From assembly GCA_016234115.1 (NCBI GenBank), contig JACRHD010000019.1, forward strand, positions 170,007 to 234,006: a stretch of 64,000 nucleotides of DNA. The letters run 5' to 3'. Under the pieces are notes generated by a model, which was not told where the DNA came from, ran no database searches, and worked only from the letters and a program-made list of their open reading frames with translations. The translations under genes were made by a program, and so were the position numbers. This document shows, in pieces, positions 17,376 through 25,892 of this stretch (position 1 is its first letter; each line of letters starts with the position of its first letter). Origin of the DNA: Nitrospirota bacterium. Its GTDB lineage: Bacteria; Nitrospirota; Thermodesulfovibrionia; UBA6902.

Positions 17376-18578
17376 TCATTGCTGTACCTTGAGCTTGATG
17401 AGCACGCCGTTGAATTCACCTGTCCCAGCGGTATGCATCACCCCGAGGACAACATAACCGCCGTCGGCTGTCTGCGAGGCGGAACCGCTCGTATCATAGG
17501 AGTTAGCGCGTCCGATCGTCCGGTCCCACAGCTTGTTGCCGTTCGCGTCGGTCTTGATAATCCACATGTCGTCCAGTCCTGTCCCGAAAGAATACGTATA
17601 ACCGGCGATAATATACCCCCCGTCGCCGGTAATTTGGACAGACCGCCCTCGGTCGTCCTTAGCTCCGCCGAAGGTTTTGCTCCAAATCTCGTTGCCGTCC
17701 CTGTCCGCCTTGAACAACCAGAGGTCGTAGTCTCCCTCTCCTACAGAATCAGTATAGCCTGTAATGATATATCCACCGTCGGCCGTCTGCTGCACGGCAC
17801 AGCCGCGGTCATCGCCCAATCCGCCGAACGTCCTTGTCCATTCCGCAATACCATCCGCATCTGTCTTTATAAGCCATGCGTCATATTTCGAAAGGGAAGA
17901 GGCATATGAGATCGTCTCCCCTATAATAATGTACCCGCCATCGGCCGTCTGCCACGCCTGTCGCCCGTAATCTATCATCTCGCCGCCGAATGTCCTCTTC
18001 CAGACCTCATTTCCGATGCCGTCCGTCTTGATCAGCAGGACATCATCGAGACCGGCCCCGAAAGACTTCGTATAACCCGAGACAATATACCCCCCATCGG
18101 TGGTCTGCTGTACGGAGCGTCCATAGTCGTAATCTTCACCGCCGAATGTCCTGTTCCACTCCTCATTGCCGTTCCTGTCCGTCTTGATCAGCCAGACATC
18201 CCGGTACCCTTCGCCGAAGGAGCGAGTAGCTCCTGTCATGATAAACCCGCCTTCCGCTGTCTGCTGTACAGATGTGCCGTAATCGGCAGCCGTCCCGCCG
18301 AATCTCTTTTGCCAGATGATAAGACCGCGTGGGTTCGTCTTTGTCATCTGCGCGTCGTAGTCGTGTTCAGTGTTCGTCGTGGCCGAGCCGGATATGATAT
18401 ATCCTCCGTCGGTCGTCTGCCGGACAACTCCTGCGGTATCGCTGCTGGACCCGCCAATGTTCCGATACCACTCGATCTGCGACTGCTCGATTTGCGACTG
18501 CGCACACCAGCCCCACGATGCCGAGATTAAAACTGCAGTCGTGATGGTAAAGATATGAATAAGTCTCTTGTTGTCCAT
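17376..18578 (-). CDS. Exported ~50-residue-repeat protein, paralogue of its neighbour
   Basis: 400 residues with a signal peptide (RLIHIFTITTAVLISASWGWC). It has seven repeats of ~52 residues of the type FGGxxxDxGRSVQQTTDGGYIISGYTxSFGxGxxDxWLIKTDxxGNExW, probably a seven-bladed propeller. It lacks the Ig-like domain of the protein encoded 29 bases downstream. AGGAAGAG precedes the ATG. The two form a tandem pair secreted alongside the glycan locus, but nothing in the sequence shows a ligand. Confidence 0.85.
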   Translation of the reverse strand: MDNKRLIHIFTITTAVLISASWGWCAQSQIEQSQIEWYRNIGGSSSDTAGVVRQTTDGGYIISGSATTNTEHDYDAQMTKTNPRGLIIWQKRFGGTAADYGTSVQQTAEGGFIMTGATRSFGEGYRDVWLIKTDRNGNEEWNRTFGGEDYDYGRSVQQTTDGGYIVSGYTKSFGAGLDDVLLIKTDGIGNEVWKRTFGGEMIDYGRQAWQTADGGYIIIGETISYASSLSKYDAWLIKTDADGIAEWTRTFGGLGDDRGCAVQQTADGGYIITGYTDSVGEGDYDLWLFKADRDGNEIWSKTFGGAKDDRGRSVQITGDGGYIIAGYTYSFGTGLDDMWIIKTDANGNKLWDRTIGRANSYDTSGSASQTADGGYVVLGVMHTAGTGEFNGVLIKLKVQQ

Positions 18579-18702
18579 CTCTTCCTAATTCGTAAAAAAA
18601 TCCATTAATAGAATAGCTGTCTCATGTATCAGCTTGAAGTTACGCGTGAAATATCTCCTGCCGACTAAAACCCTCTTGCAACTTATTCCTCTAACAGACA
18701 TA

Positions 18703-20040
18703 CTAAATATACCCCAGGTCCTTCAACTGTCTTAAAATCTCTTCGTCAATGCCGACCTCATGCGCGGGCCTGCACTGCAGGGTGAATCTCTTGGCAATCT
18801 CATTGATCTCATCGAGCAGGGAACGGTAAAGCGCCCCCTCCCTCATAGCCAGGTTCTTCCGTTCCTCCCTGTCGTTTCCCAGGGAAAAGACCTTGTCCGG
18901 CAGATAGTGGAGCGCCCTGGTCAATAATTTCCGCTTCCATGATTTTGCGACCGGGTTGTATATCTCCGTATAATTTTTCAGCCTTGAATATTTGGTGATG
19001 AGCTTATGTCCGCCCTTTCGCACGCACAGATACGGGTACCCCTCGGCCACGGTCCCCCGCTCGGGAAACGGGCGGTCGTGTATCAGCGGCATGAGGGAAT
19101 GTCCGTCGATGATATTATCATGCTCAATCCCCAGCAGTTCGAGTATGGTCGGGAAGAGATCCATAAGCTGCACGGGCGTCGAAACCTTCCCTTTCAATCT
19201 CCCGCTCAGGTCCATTATCAGGGGAACATGTATCAGTTCCTCGTACAACGTGAGGCCGTGGCCGAAAACGCCGTGCTCCATCAGCGCCTGCCCGTGGTCC
19301 GCCAGAAGTATAAAACAGTATTCCTTGTTGCTCCCCCTGATAACGCTGTAAATTTCGTTCACAATCCTGTCCGCGCAGTATATCCCGGCATCATAGGCCG
19401 CTTTCAGATAGGCTATCTCCGGCCCTGAAAGCCTCGTCATCTTCATATTGATCCTCGACATGACCTTTCTCATGTCCTTGCTTGCAATCGTTCTTGATGT
19501 CAGCGCATCCACAGCTTTGGATGCCGAAGCCTTTTCGGCGTTAACGCCGTTTTCAAGAAACATCTCGATATATTTTCGTTCAGCGAAAAACGGTTCATGC
19601 ACGAACTCCCCTATATGCAGGAACAGGAATGAATTGTCGTGCTTCCTGGTCCATTTCCTGACCGCTCCCGGAAGGTCGTCCTTTATCTTCAGTTGCTCAT
19701 TCTCCTGAAAGTGGCTGCAGAAACAGCGGGGATTGAGGAGCCCCTTAAACGAGGTAATCAACCCTGTACGGTACCCATTCGCGGACAAAATCTCGGGAAG
19801 CAGCGGCACATTTTCGTTCACCCTCTGGTCCCACCACGATACGGCAAGGCTTGAGGGATATCTACCGGTCATCATGGAATACACGGACGGATAGGTCCAG
19901 TTAGACTGCGATACAGCATCTTCGAACAGAAGCCCCTCTCTCGCGACGGCATCGATATTAGGCGATGTCGGCTTCGGATACCCGTAGCATGAGAGGTGGT
20001 CGGCCCTCAGACAATCCAGCAGAAGAATGCATATGTTCAT
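18703..20040 (-). CDS. Sulfatase-fold hydrolase/transferase with Thr nucleophile
   Basis: 445 residues of the sulfatase/alkaline phosphatase fold: ILLLDCLRADHLSCYGY (metal-binding Asp9), HEPFF, LLADHGQALMEHGVFGHGLTLYEELIHVPLIM. In the catalytic motif, where sulfatases carry Cys (C-x-P-S-R), this protein has T49-Y-P-S-V, so it cannot form formylglycine. A phosphoglycerol- or phosphoethanolamine-type activity is more likely than sulfatase. There is no signal peptide or helix. The C-terminus is EEILRQLKDLGYI. It sits 14 bases downstream of the flippase gene. Confidence 0.87.
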   Translation of the reverse strand: MNICILLLDCLRADHLSCYGYPKPTSPNIDAVAREGLLFEDAVSQSNWTYPSVYSMMTGRYPSSLAVSWWDQRVNENVPLLPEILSANGYRTGLITSFKGLLNPRCFCSHFQENEQLKIKDDLPGAVRKWTRKHDNSFLFLHIGEFVHEPFFAERKYIEMFLENGVNAEKASASKAVDALTSRTIASKDMRKVMSRINMKMTRLSGPEIAYLKAAYDAGIYCADRIVNEIYSVIRGSNKEYCFILLADHGQALMEHGVFGHGLTLYEELIHVPLIMDLSGRLKGKVSTPVQLMDLFPTILELLGIEHDNIIDGHSLMPLIHDRPFPERGTVAEGYPYLCVRKGGHKLITKYSRLKNYTEIYNPVAKSWKRKLLTRALHYLPDKVFSLGNDREERKNLAMREGALYRSLLDEINEIAKRFTLQCRPAHEVGIDEEILRQLKDLGYI

Positions 20041-20053
20041 AGTACGCTCCGTA

Positions 20054-21484
20054 TCAATTGATTGCCGCCTTTCTGGTAAACCTCATGTCGTCCCTCGAGA
20101 TTGTCCTGAAAAACATCAGGGAGACGACATAAGCGGCCACGCCGAAAGGGAGCAGCATTAGATTATATGGTTTGCTCATACCGAAAAGCGGCAGCGCCAG
20201 GACCGCCGCTGCCGCAGAAGGTCCGATTACCGTGCGCTGCCATATTATACCTTTCAGATGCTCTCTCAGGAAGAAAAAGTTCATGAGGCACTGAATATTA
20301 ATGGCGGCGACCGTCCCTATACTCGCGCCGATGTAGCCGTACGACGGCACGAGAATGACGTCGAGAATAAGGTTGCACGCGACACAGAGGGCGTCTGAAA
20401 AGCCCGTCACCCTCTGGCGCTTCAGCGCGATGAAGAGGTATCGCTGGAGCGTGGTCAGGCAGAGTCCCGGGACCGCAAGAAGCAGTATTTGCAATGCGCG
20501 GCTGGAGGGGAGATACTTCTCGCCGAACGACAGTCGGATAATTTCCGTTGAGAAGGCCACGCCGATCAGCGAAAGCGGCAGGGCCGCTATCAGTATCCAC
20601 TTCATCATTTTCTCAAACAGCAGGTTGAATTCACCGATCGTGTCCCTGGAGCCTGCCAGACGGGAATAGACCGGAAGGGACGCAATAAAAAACGCCATCG
20701 GCAGCGCCTGAAGCCGGGTCAGTATCTTGTGAGGGCCCTGGAAAAGGCCCAGTTGCATATCGTCCGAAAGTATCTTCAGGACAAAAACATTCACATAAAG
20801 AAACGCCTGCACAAGGAAAAGAGACACCGTAACCGGAAGGCATTCTCTGAACAGGCCCGAAATCCCGGACAGGGCAATTCTTATCTTCGACTCGAAGAGC
20901 AGCCTTCTGGACAGGAAGACACACGCGGCAACGCCGAGCATCTCCGCGGCGAGGGTGGCAGTAAACAGAGGGACGAACCCCATATCCATGACGATCACGA
21001 GCGCAACCAGGGCTATTTCCGTGATCCGCGTAATGAGCGTTATGATCGCGAGATACTTCATGTCCTCGCGGGCAACCGCCGCGCCGAAAAAATTCCTGAT
21101 AACGGCGCGCGGAATGAACATCCCTGCGGTGATAAAAAGCGCTATGACGGCTTGCCTGTCCAAATCAAACGCATAGGCTACGCCGGCCGAGCAGGCAAGA
21201 AGCGGCGCCGTCATTATGAGATTCAGTACGATGCTGTTTCCGATGGCGTCGGCGGCGGACCCGGGCTTGAGGGAGACGTCCCGCGCGAGTATCTGATTCA
21301 GTCCGAGAAAGAGCAGGGGAGACAGGACCCATATGGCCGCCATTATAAAGGAGTACGTGCCAAACCCCTCGACGCCGAGATAACGCGCGACCATAATGAA
21401 AACGATGAGGCTGAAAACAACCTCTGAAACGCGCGCGGTAAGCACGAGGAATGAATTCTTTACTATTCTGCCCGTGGTACCCAT
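20054..21484 (-). CDS. Polysaccharide flippase (Wzx/MATE-like)
   Basis: 476 residues with about 12-14 membrane helices and the family N-terminus (IVKNSFLVLTARVSEVVFSLIVFIMVARYLGVEGFGTYSFI). It would move undecaprenyl-linked oligosaccharide units from the cytoplasmic to the periplasmic face, feeding the ligase/polymerase encoded downstream. It is co-directional with the surrounding glycan genes. Confidence 0.9.
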   Translation of the reverse strand: MGTTGRIVKNSFLVLTARVSEVVFSLIVFIMVARYLGVEGFGTYSFIMAAIWVLSPLLFLGLNQILARDVSLKPGSAADAIGNSIVLNLIMTAPLLACSAGVAYAFDLDRQAVIALFITAGMFIPRAVIRNFFGAAVAREDMKYLAIITLITRITEIALVALVIVMDMGFVPLFTATLAAEMLGVAACVFLSRRLLFESKIRIALSGISGLFRECLPVTVSLFLVQAFLYVNVFVLKILSDDMQLGLFQGPHKILTRLQALPMAFFIASLPVYSRLAGSRDTIGEFNLLFEKMMKWILIAALPLSLIGVAFSTEIIRLSFGEKYLPSSRALQILLLAVPGLCLTTLQRYLFIALKRQRVTGFSDALCVACNLILDVILVPSYGYIGASIGTVAAINIQCLMNFFFLREHLKGIIWQRTVIGPSAAAAVLALPLFGMSKPYNLMLLPFGVAAYVVSLMFFRTISRDDMRFTRKAAIN

Positions 21485-21556
21485 ATATAATCTAATTGCA
21501 TGACGCCATATGATAAAGACATTCGCATTATCCGCCCCGTACGTACTGCACTGTGT

Positions 21557-22474
21557 CTACGATACGGTCCTCTTATCATATTCATCCCAAAAATGCCAGA
21601 GATAAGGATATCGTTTAATATACGATTCCAGGAGCCCGGCAAACCCGTCCATGCGCGCCCAGCCTTCGGCGCCGGACGTGACCGGCGGATGTATGATGGT
21701 TTTATAGCCGCTGCCTTCCGGAATGGTAAACATCGGGAGCACCGCAGCTCCCGTCTTGTCCGAAAGGATATTCGCCCCGAGCGTGAAAGGGGCCTTACCG
21801 CCGAGAAACTCTTCAACGGACACTTTGCCCAGGAACTTGTTTCCTCCCGCCCCATCCCCTGTCATGAAGACTACGCCGTTGTTTTTGAGCGCCTCAAAAA
21901 GAGGCCGTAAAAACGATGTGGCCGGAACAATTCGCGCCCTGATTTTCGCTTCATACCGTACCCGGAGACGGAACGAGACATGACGACCTATCAAACTCAG
22001 GCCGTCGGCGGTCGGGAGACCGACCTGGACCGCCTGATATCCAAGTATTCCGAGCGCATGGAGGGGCAGTTGCGTAGGACCGAAGTGGGAATGGAGAAGA
22101 ATGCTCCCCCGCTTCCTCTTCAGAGAGTCATCAAGGTGCTCTATTCCCTCGAATATATGGACACTCGTCAGATTCGATGAATTGAGCCGGGGAAATATAA
22201 ATATCTGCAGTTGGTTGATATAGTGATTTCTGAGATACCGTCTTATGATTCCCGCGAATTCCCCTTCACTCCTGTCCACAGTCCCCAACCCTCTTTTGAG
22301 GTTCGCCAGGAGCAAACTTTTCTTTCGCCCGGAGGACAGGACGTACTCTACATCTCCCATGAACCCAAGCAGTGTGTACGCCCTCACTACAGGGACAAGC
22401 CTGAGGAACCACCTGAACGGATACCAAATGACAAGCCGTAATACGTCTCTTGCAATGCTCTCCCTGACTATCAT
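21557..22474 (-). CDS. LpxL/HtrB-like lipid acyltransferase, second copy, atypical active site
   Basis: 305 residues of the lipid A acyltransferase-like family. The catalytic block is ILLHSHFGPTQLPLHALG: the His is present but the expected acidic residue is Gln. GVVFMTGDGAGGNKFLG and TGAAVLPMFTIPEGSGYKTIIHPP fit the rest of the family. It is distant in sequence from the copy at 9612-10616, yet lacks the same acidic residue. The stop of the Wzc-like gene is only six bases upstream, indicating one transcript. Confidence 0.8.
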   Translation of the reverse strand: MIVRESIARDVLRLVIWYPFRWFLRLVPVVRAYTLLGFMGDVEYVLSSGRKKSLLLANLKRGLGTVDRSEGEFAGIIRRYLRNHYINQLQIFIFPRLNSSNLTSVHIFEGIEHLDDSLKRKRGSILLHSHFGPTQLPLHALGILGYQAVQVGLPTADGLSLIGRHVSFRLRVRYEAKIRARIVPATSFLRPLFEALKNNGVVFMTGDGAGGNKFLGKVSVEEFLGGKAPFTLGANILSDKTGAAVLPMFTIPEGSGYKTIIHPPVTSGAEGWARMDGFAGLLESYIKRYPYLWHFWDEYDKRTVS

Positions 22475-22480
22475 GGCTTG

Positions 22481-24556
22481 CTATTGCGCGTTATTTTTCG
22501 AAGCAAAAAAAACGCTGCCGGCCACCTTAACTTTTGCCCTGTCCAGATTGTCTTTAATTTCTTTCACCCCGCTTCCCGAATTCTTTCCTTCCCTGAGCAC
22601 CATCACAGCCCCTTCCGAAGCGGCCGATATTATCATTGTGTCGGCGCCGGCGGAGAACGGGGGCGTATCGAAAATAATGAAGTCGTACCGGCCGGACAGG
22701 TACTCAATCAATTCTCCAAGACCTCTCGTCCGGAGATGATGGTGGTAGGTCCCGTCGCCCTGTAGGGAGCCGGCGGTAATGATATCCAGATTGCTGAGGA
22801 AGGTCTTCGAGATGACATTATCCACCGCCGCAACGTCGCCGGCGAGATAATTTACGAGACCTTTAGAGAGAGGAATGCCGAATATTTCATGAAGAGACGG
22901 GGCTGCCAGATCACCGTCAATCAACATGACCTTCCTGTCGCCCCGCGCAATAGTGTACGCCAGATGACTTGCCACTGTGGACCTGCCGTCTCCCCTGGCG
23001 GGACTCACCAATGAAATCACCTTGAGCTCTTTGCCCAGCATGACCCGTACGCCTGTAAGTAAATTATGGACCGGCACTGCGAACGGAGAGTTCGTGCTGA
23101 TGTCGAGGGTCCGCTGCAGGTGGCGGATCCACGGGAATACAATAACCGGCGCCTCCTGAAGAAATTGTTTTATTTCCTGTGGTTCGGTAATGGCGCTGCT
23201 TAAGTAGTTAAACATAAAGGCAAAAAAGATACCGAGACAAAGTCCGCCTGCAGCAGCGCCCGCCAGGACCGACTCAGTTTCCTCGGCAGGAAAGTAGACA
23301 GACGCCTTTGGGGCCGGCTGAACGGTAAAGGCGTTGGAAAGATTGAGCTTCTCTGCACTCCTTACATTCTCCAGGTCCGAGAGTAATGCTGCATAAGTGG
23401 TCTTCAGGGCGTCGGCGTCACGCATCAGCTCATTCAGCATACGCTCCTTGGAAGGGACCCTGCTCAGTTCATTCTTCTTGTCTCTGATCTGGTTCTCCAG
23501 CATCCCGGCGCGCACTTCCAACTCAACGATGGATATCAGATTATCCGAATATTTCCTGCTGAAATTATCATAAAAACTTCCCTTTTCAACAATCTGGGAG
23601 GCAAGACCCTTCGTGATCTCCTTCCGGATATTCGACTGTACCACCTCTATCTGCTTATTCAGCGCTATAACATCGGGATGCCCCTGCGCCCTTTCTGCCG
23701 ACGTTTTCGCCAGACTTGTCTCCAGACCGAGCAGTTGTTTCTTATATTCATCGATAACGGTATTGCTCTCTATCCTGACCTGAATATCTTTAAGGTCGCC
23801 CCTGTCCGCCCACGAGGCTTCTTTTATGTTCTGCAGCCCCTTTTTAGCTTCCGCCAAAGCGCGCAGTGTCTTGCTTTTATCATTCTCGAGATTGTCTACC
23901 GAGGAGACAAGCGTGCTGAGCTGGATTGCAGGACTATAGAACTGTGAGGACAATTTGAACTGTTCTACCTTCTGTTCAGCTTCGGTGAGTTCCATCCGCA
24001 CTTCATCAATACGCTTGATGATAGTCTCCCGCGCCTGAATCATTTCCTGCCGGTATCGTTTCGCGAATTCATCCTGGAAGTTGCTTACGACCTGGGAGGA
24101 TATCTGTTCAGCCCTGGCGGGATCGGACGAATAGCCTATGATCTCGAACACTTCGGAGGCCTCGAGGCCCTCTACATCAACGCCGTTTTCCTGCATAAAG
24201 AGCTTGACGACTGAGGGGTCGGTAAAGTCATCCATCTTCAGCGCCTTGCCCTCACTATCCCGGAGGCCGAGGTCGTCTATTACCTTTTTGATCACCGGCT
24301 CGCTTTCAATAAGCTCCTCGATCGTGCCCATGCCGAAATCCGTATTCGTAAACGTGATCTGGGTGATTGAGTCCTTGATTCCAGTAATGAACATCTGCTG
24401 CATGGTCCTTGAACTGAAAAGGACTTTCGCCCTGCTCTTGTAAATCCTGGGGGTCACCTCAAGCAGCGCCAAAGTAAAGAGCACAGTCAAGAGAGTTATA
24501 ATGGCCACCACCAACTTCCTTCTCCAAATAATATTCCAGTATTTCTTAAGTTCCAT
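22481..24556 (-). CDS. Wzz/Wzc-like chain-length protein with degenerate kinase domain
   Basis: 691 residues. Wzz domain with membrane helices at about 16-32 and 430-451, a long coiled coil between (~170-400), and a C-terminal BY-kinase-like domain. The Walker A segment reads ARGDGRST: the invariant Lys is Arg525. Walker A' (LIDGDL, 545-550) and B (FIIFD, 626-630) are kept, but there is no C-terminal tyrosine cluster. It would control polysaccharide chain length and export with the Wza-like protein. Kinase activity is doubtful. Confidence 0.88.
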   Translation of the reverse strand: MELKKYWNIIWRRKLVVAIITLLTVLFTLALLEVTPRIYKSRAKVLFSSRTMQQMFITGIKDSITQITFTNTDFGMGTIEELIESEPVIKKVIDDLGLRDSEGKALKMDDFTDPSVVKLFMQENGVDVEGLEASEVFEIIGYSSDPARAEQISSQVVSNFQDEFAKRYRQEMIQARETIIKRIDEVRMELTEAEQKVEQFKLSSQFYSPAIQLSTLVSSVDNLENDKSKTLRALAEAKKGLQNIKEASWADRGDLKDIQVRIESNTVIDEYKKQLLGLETSLAKTSAERAQGHPDVIALNKQIEVVQSNIRKEITKGLASQIVEKGSFYDNFSRKYSDNLISIVELEVRAGMLENQIRDKKNELSRVPSKERMLNELMRDADALKTTYAALLSDLENVRSAEKLNLSNAFTVQPAPKASVYFPAEETESVLAGAAAGGLCLGIFFAFMFNYLSSAITEPQEIKQFLQEAPVIVFPWIRHLQRTLDISTNSPFAVPVHNLLTGVRVMLGKELKVISLVSPARGDGRSTVASHLAYTIARGDRKVMLIDGDLAAPSLHEIFGIPLSKGLVNYLAGDVAAVDNVISKTFLSNLDIITAGSLQGDGTYHHHLRTRGLGELIEYLSGRYDFIIFDTPPFSAGADTMIISAASEGAVMVLREGKNSGSGVKEIKDNLDRAKVKVAGSVFFASKNNAQ

Positions 24557-24731
24557 ACGCTTTTCTTACCCCCAATTTATATTGTTCAAGTTTCCATCCG
24601 TCCGCTTCCTCGTTGTGGAACTATGTGTACGCCCGAGGCCGCATCGAAGGGATATTACGCCATAGTTGTTTGATGCAGCTTCAGACGAAATCAACATATG
24701 ATGCATTCTGCAAATTCCTTCACTGAATACA

Positions 24732-25892
24732 CTACATTTTTATTAAAATTTTACCGTCGATCCTCTCAGTCGAAGCCTCAAGCGCATCAATTACTTTTTC
24801 AAAAGGATATCTTGCCGTAATCATCCTGGAAATGTCGAGTTTATTTGACGAAAGCAACCTTATTATATGGGGGAAAATTCCATACCCCGCATGCCCTCTG
24901 GCGCCGATGACCTGATTAGCGCCGGATACAAGGACATCGAGATACATGGGGGTCGATGTTGCCGCCCGCCCGAGGTAAATGATCTTTCCATGGGCCGACA
25001 GACTTTTCTCCATCTCCGGTATGGTCTGCGGCGCCGCCCCGGCGGCTTCCACCTGGACATCAGCGCCTGATCCCCTGGTAAGCTCCAACACCTTATCCGC
25101 CGGACTACAGCCGTCCATCTCAAATACATTGAAGGAATAATCAGCTCCCATATCACCGGCAATCTTTGCCCTTTCGTTATTTACATCAAATGAAATAACA
25201 AGACTTGCGCCGGCAGTTTTGGCCAGTGCAACGGCGCCGAGGCCTATAGGTCCGGCCCCGTAGACCGTTACAACCGCGCCGGGTTTAAACCCGCCGCCGC
25301 TGATAAAAATACCATTATACGCGCAACCTACAGGCTCAATAAGCGCGCCCAGATCAAAGACGACGTCATCCGGGACCCTTTCCGCCAGTTCATTGATTTT
25401 CCAGCAATATCTCTCAGCCACAGCCGCAAATTCAGCAAAAGCGCCGTCGGCGCTGAGTCCCAGAAGCTCAATATTTCTGCACTGGTTGGGCGCGCCGCTC
25501 CGGCATATTTCGCAGGAACCGCACCACATAATGCTTTCAACGGCAACCTTGTCCCCCGGCCTGAGAGTAGTTACTCTGCTGCCGATTTTCTCAACTACTC
25601 CTGAAAATTCATGACCCATAATACACGGCAATTTTGTCAGTCCGGAGAAAATAATATACCCCTCATCATCCGTCTCATATAAATGCGTGTCCGAACCGCA
25701 TATCCCGCATGCCTTTACACGAATAAGGACCTCATCGTTCCGGATATCAGGCGCCGGGACCTCTTTAATATTGAAAGTCGGGTTACGCCAGACCTGACTG
25801 CCGACAAGGGCCTTTTTCTGTTTTTCTTCGTTTGCGCCTGGGGCATAGCTTTCCCTCGGTTTCCACTCCGCATCAGCAACTAACGCCTTCAA
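24732..25892 (-). CDS. Zinc-dependent medium-chain dehydrogenase
   Basis: 386 residues with the MDR fold: catalytic zinc site CGICGSDTHLYE and GHEFSGVVEKIG, structural zinc site CGSCEICRSGAPNQC, and NAD(P) Rossmann motif GAGPIGLGAVALAKTAGA. It resembles threonine/sorbitol dehydrogenases. The first ~45 residues (EWKPRESYAPGANEEKQKK) are longer than usual. Its ATG overlaps the acyl-CoA synthetase stop by four bases, so the two probably act on one pathway. An alcohol or sugar-alcohol is the likely substrate. Confidence 0.88.
   Translation of the reverse strand: MKALVADAEWKPRESYAPGANEEKQKKALVGSQVWRNPTFNIKEVPAPDIRNDEVLIRVKACGICGSDTHLYETDDEGYIIFSGLTKLPCIMGHEFSGVVEKIGSRVTTLRPGDKVAVESIMWCGSCEICRSGAPNQCRNIELLGLSADGAFAEFAAVAERYCWKINELAERVPDDVVFDLGALIEPVGCAYNGIFISGGGFKPGAVVTVYGAGPIGLGAVALAKTAGASLVISFDVNNERAKIAGDMGADYSFNVFEMDGCSPADKVLELTRGSGADVQVEAAGAAPQTIPEMEKSLSAHGKIIYLGRAATSTPMYLDVLVSGANQVIGARGHAGYGIFPHIIRLLSSNKLDISRMITARYPFEKVIDALEASTERIDGKILIKM

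Noticed and set aside
18703..20040. Annotation as a true sulfatase
   Set aside because: The formylglycine Cys/Ser is Thr, so the enzyme cannot be matured as a sulfatase.
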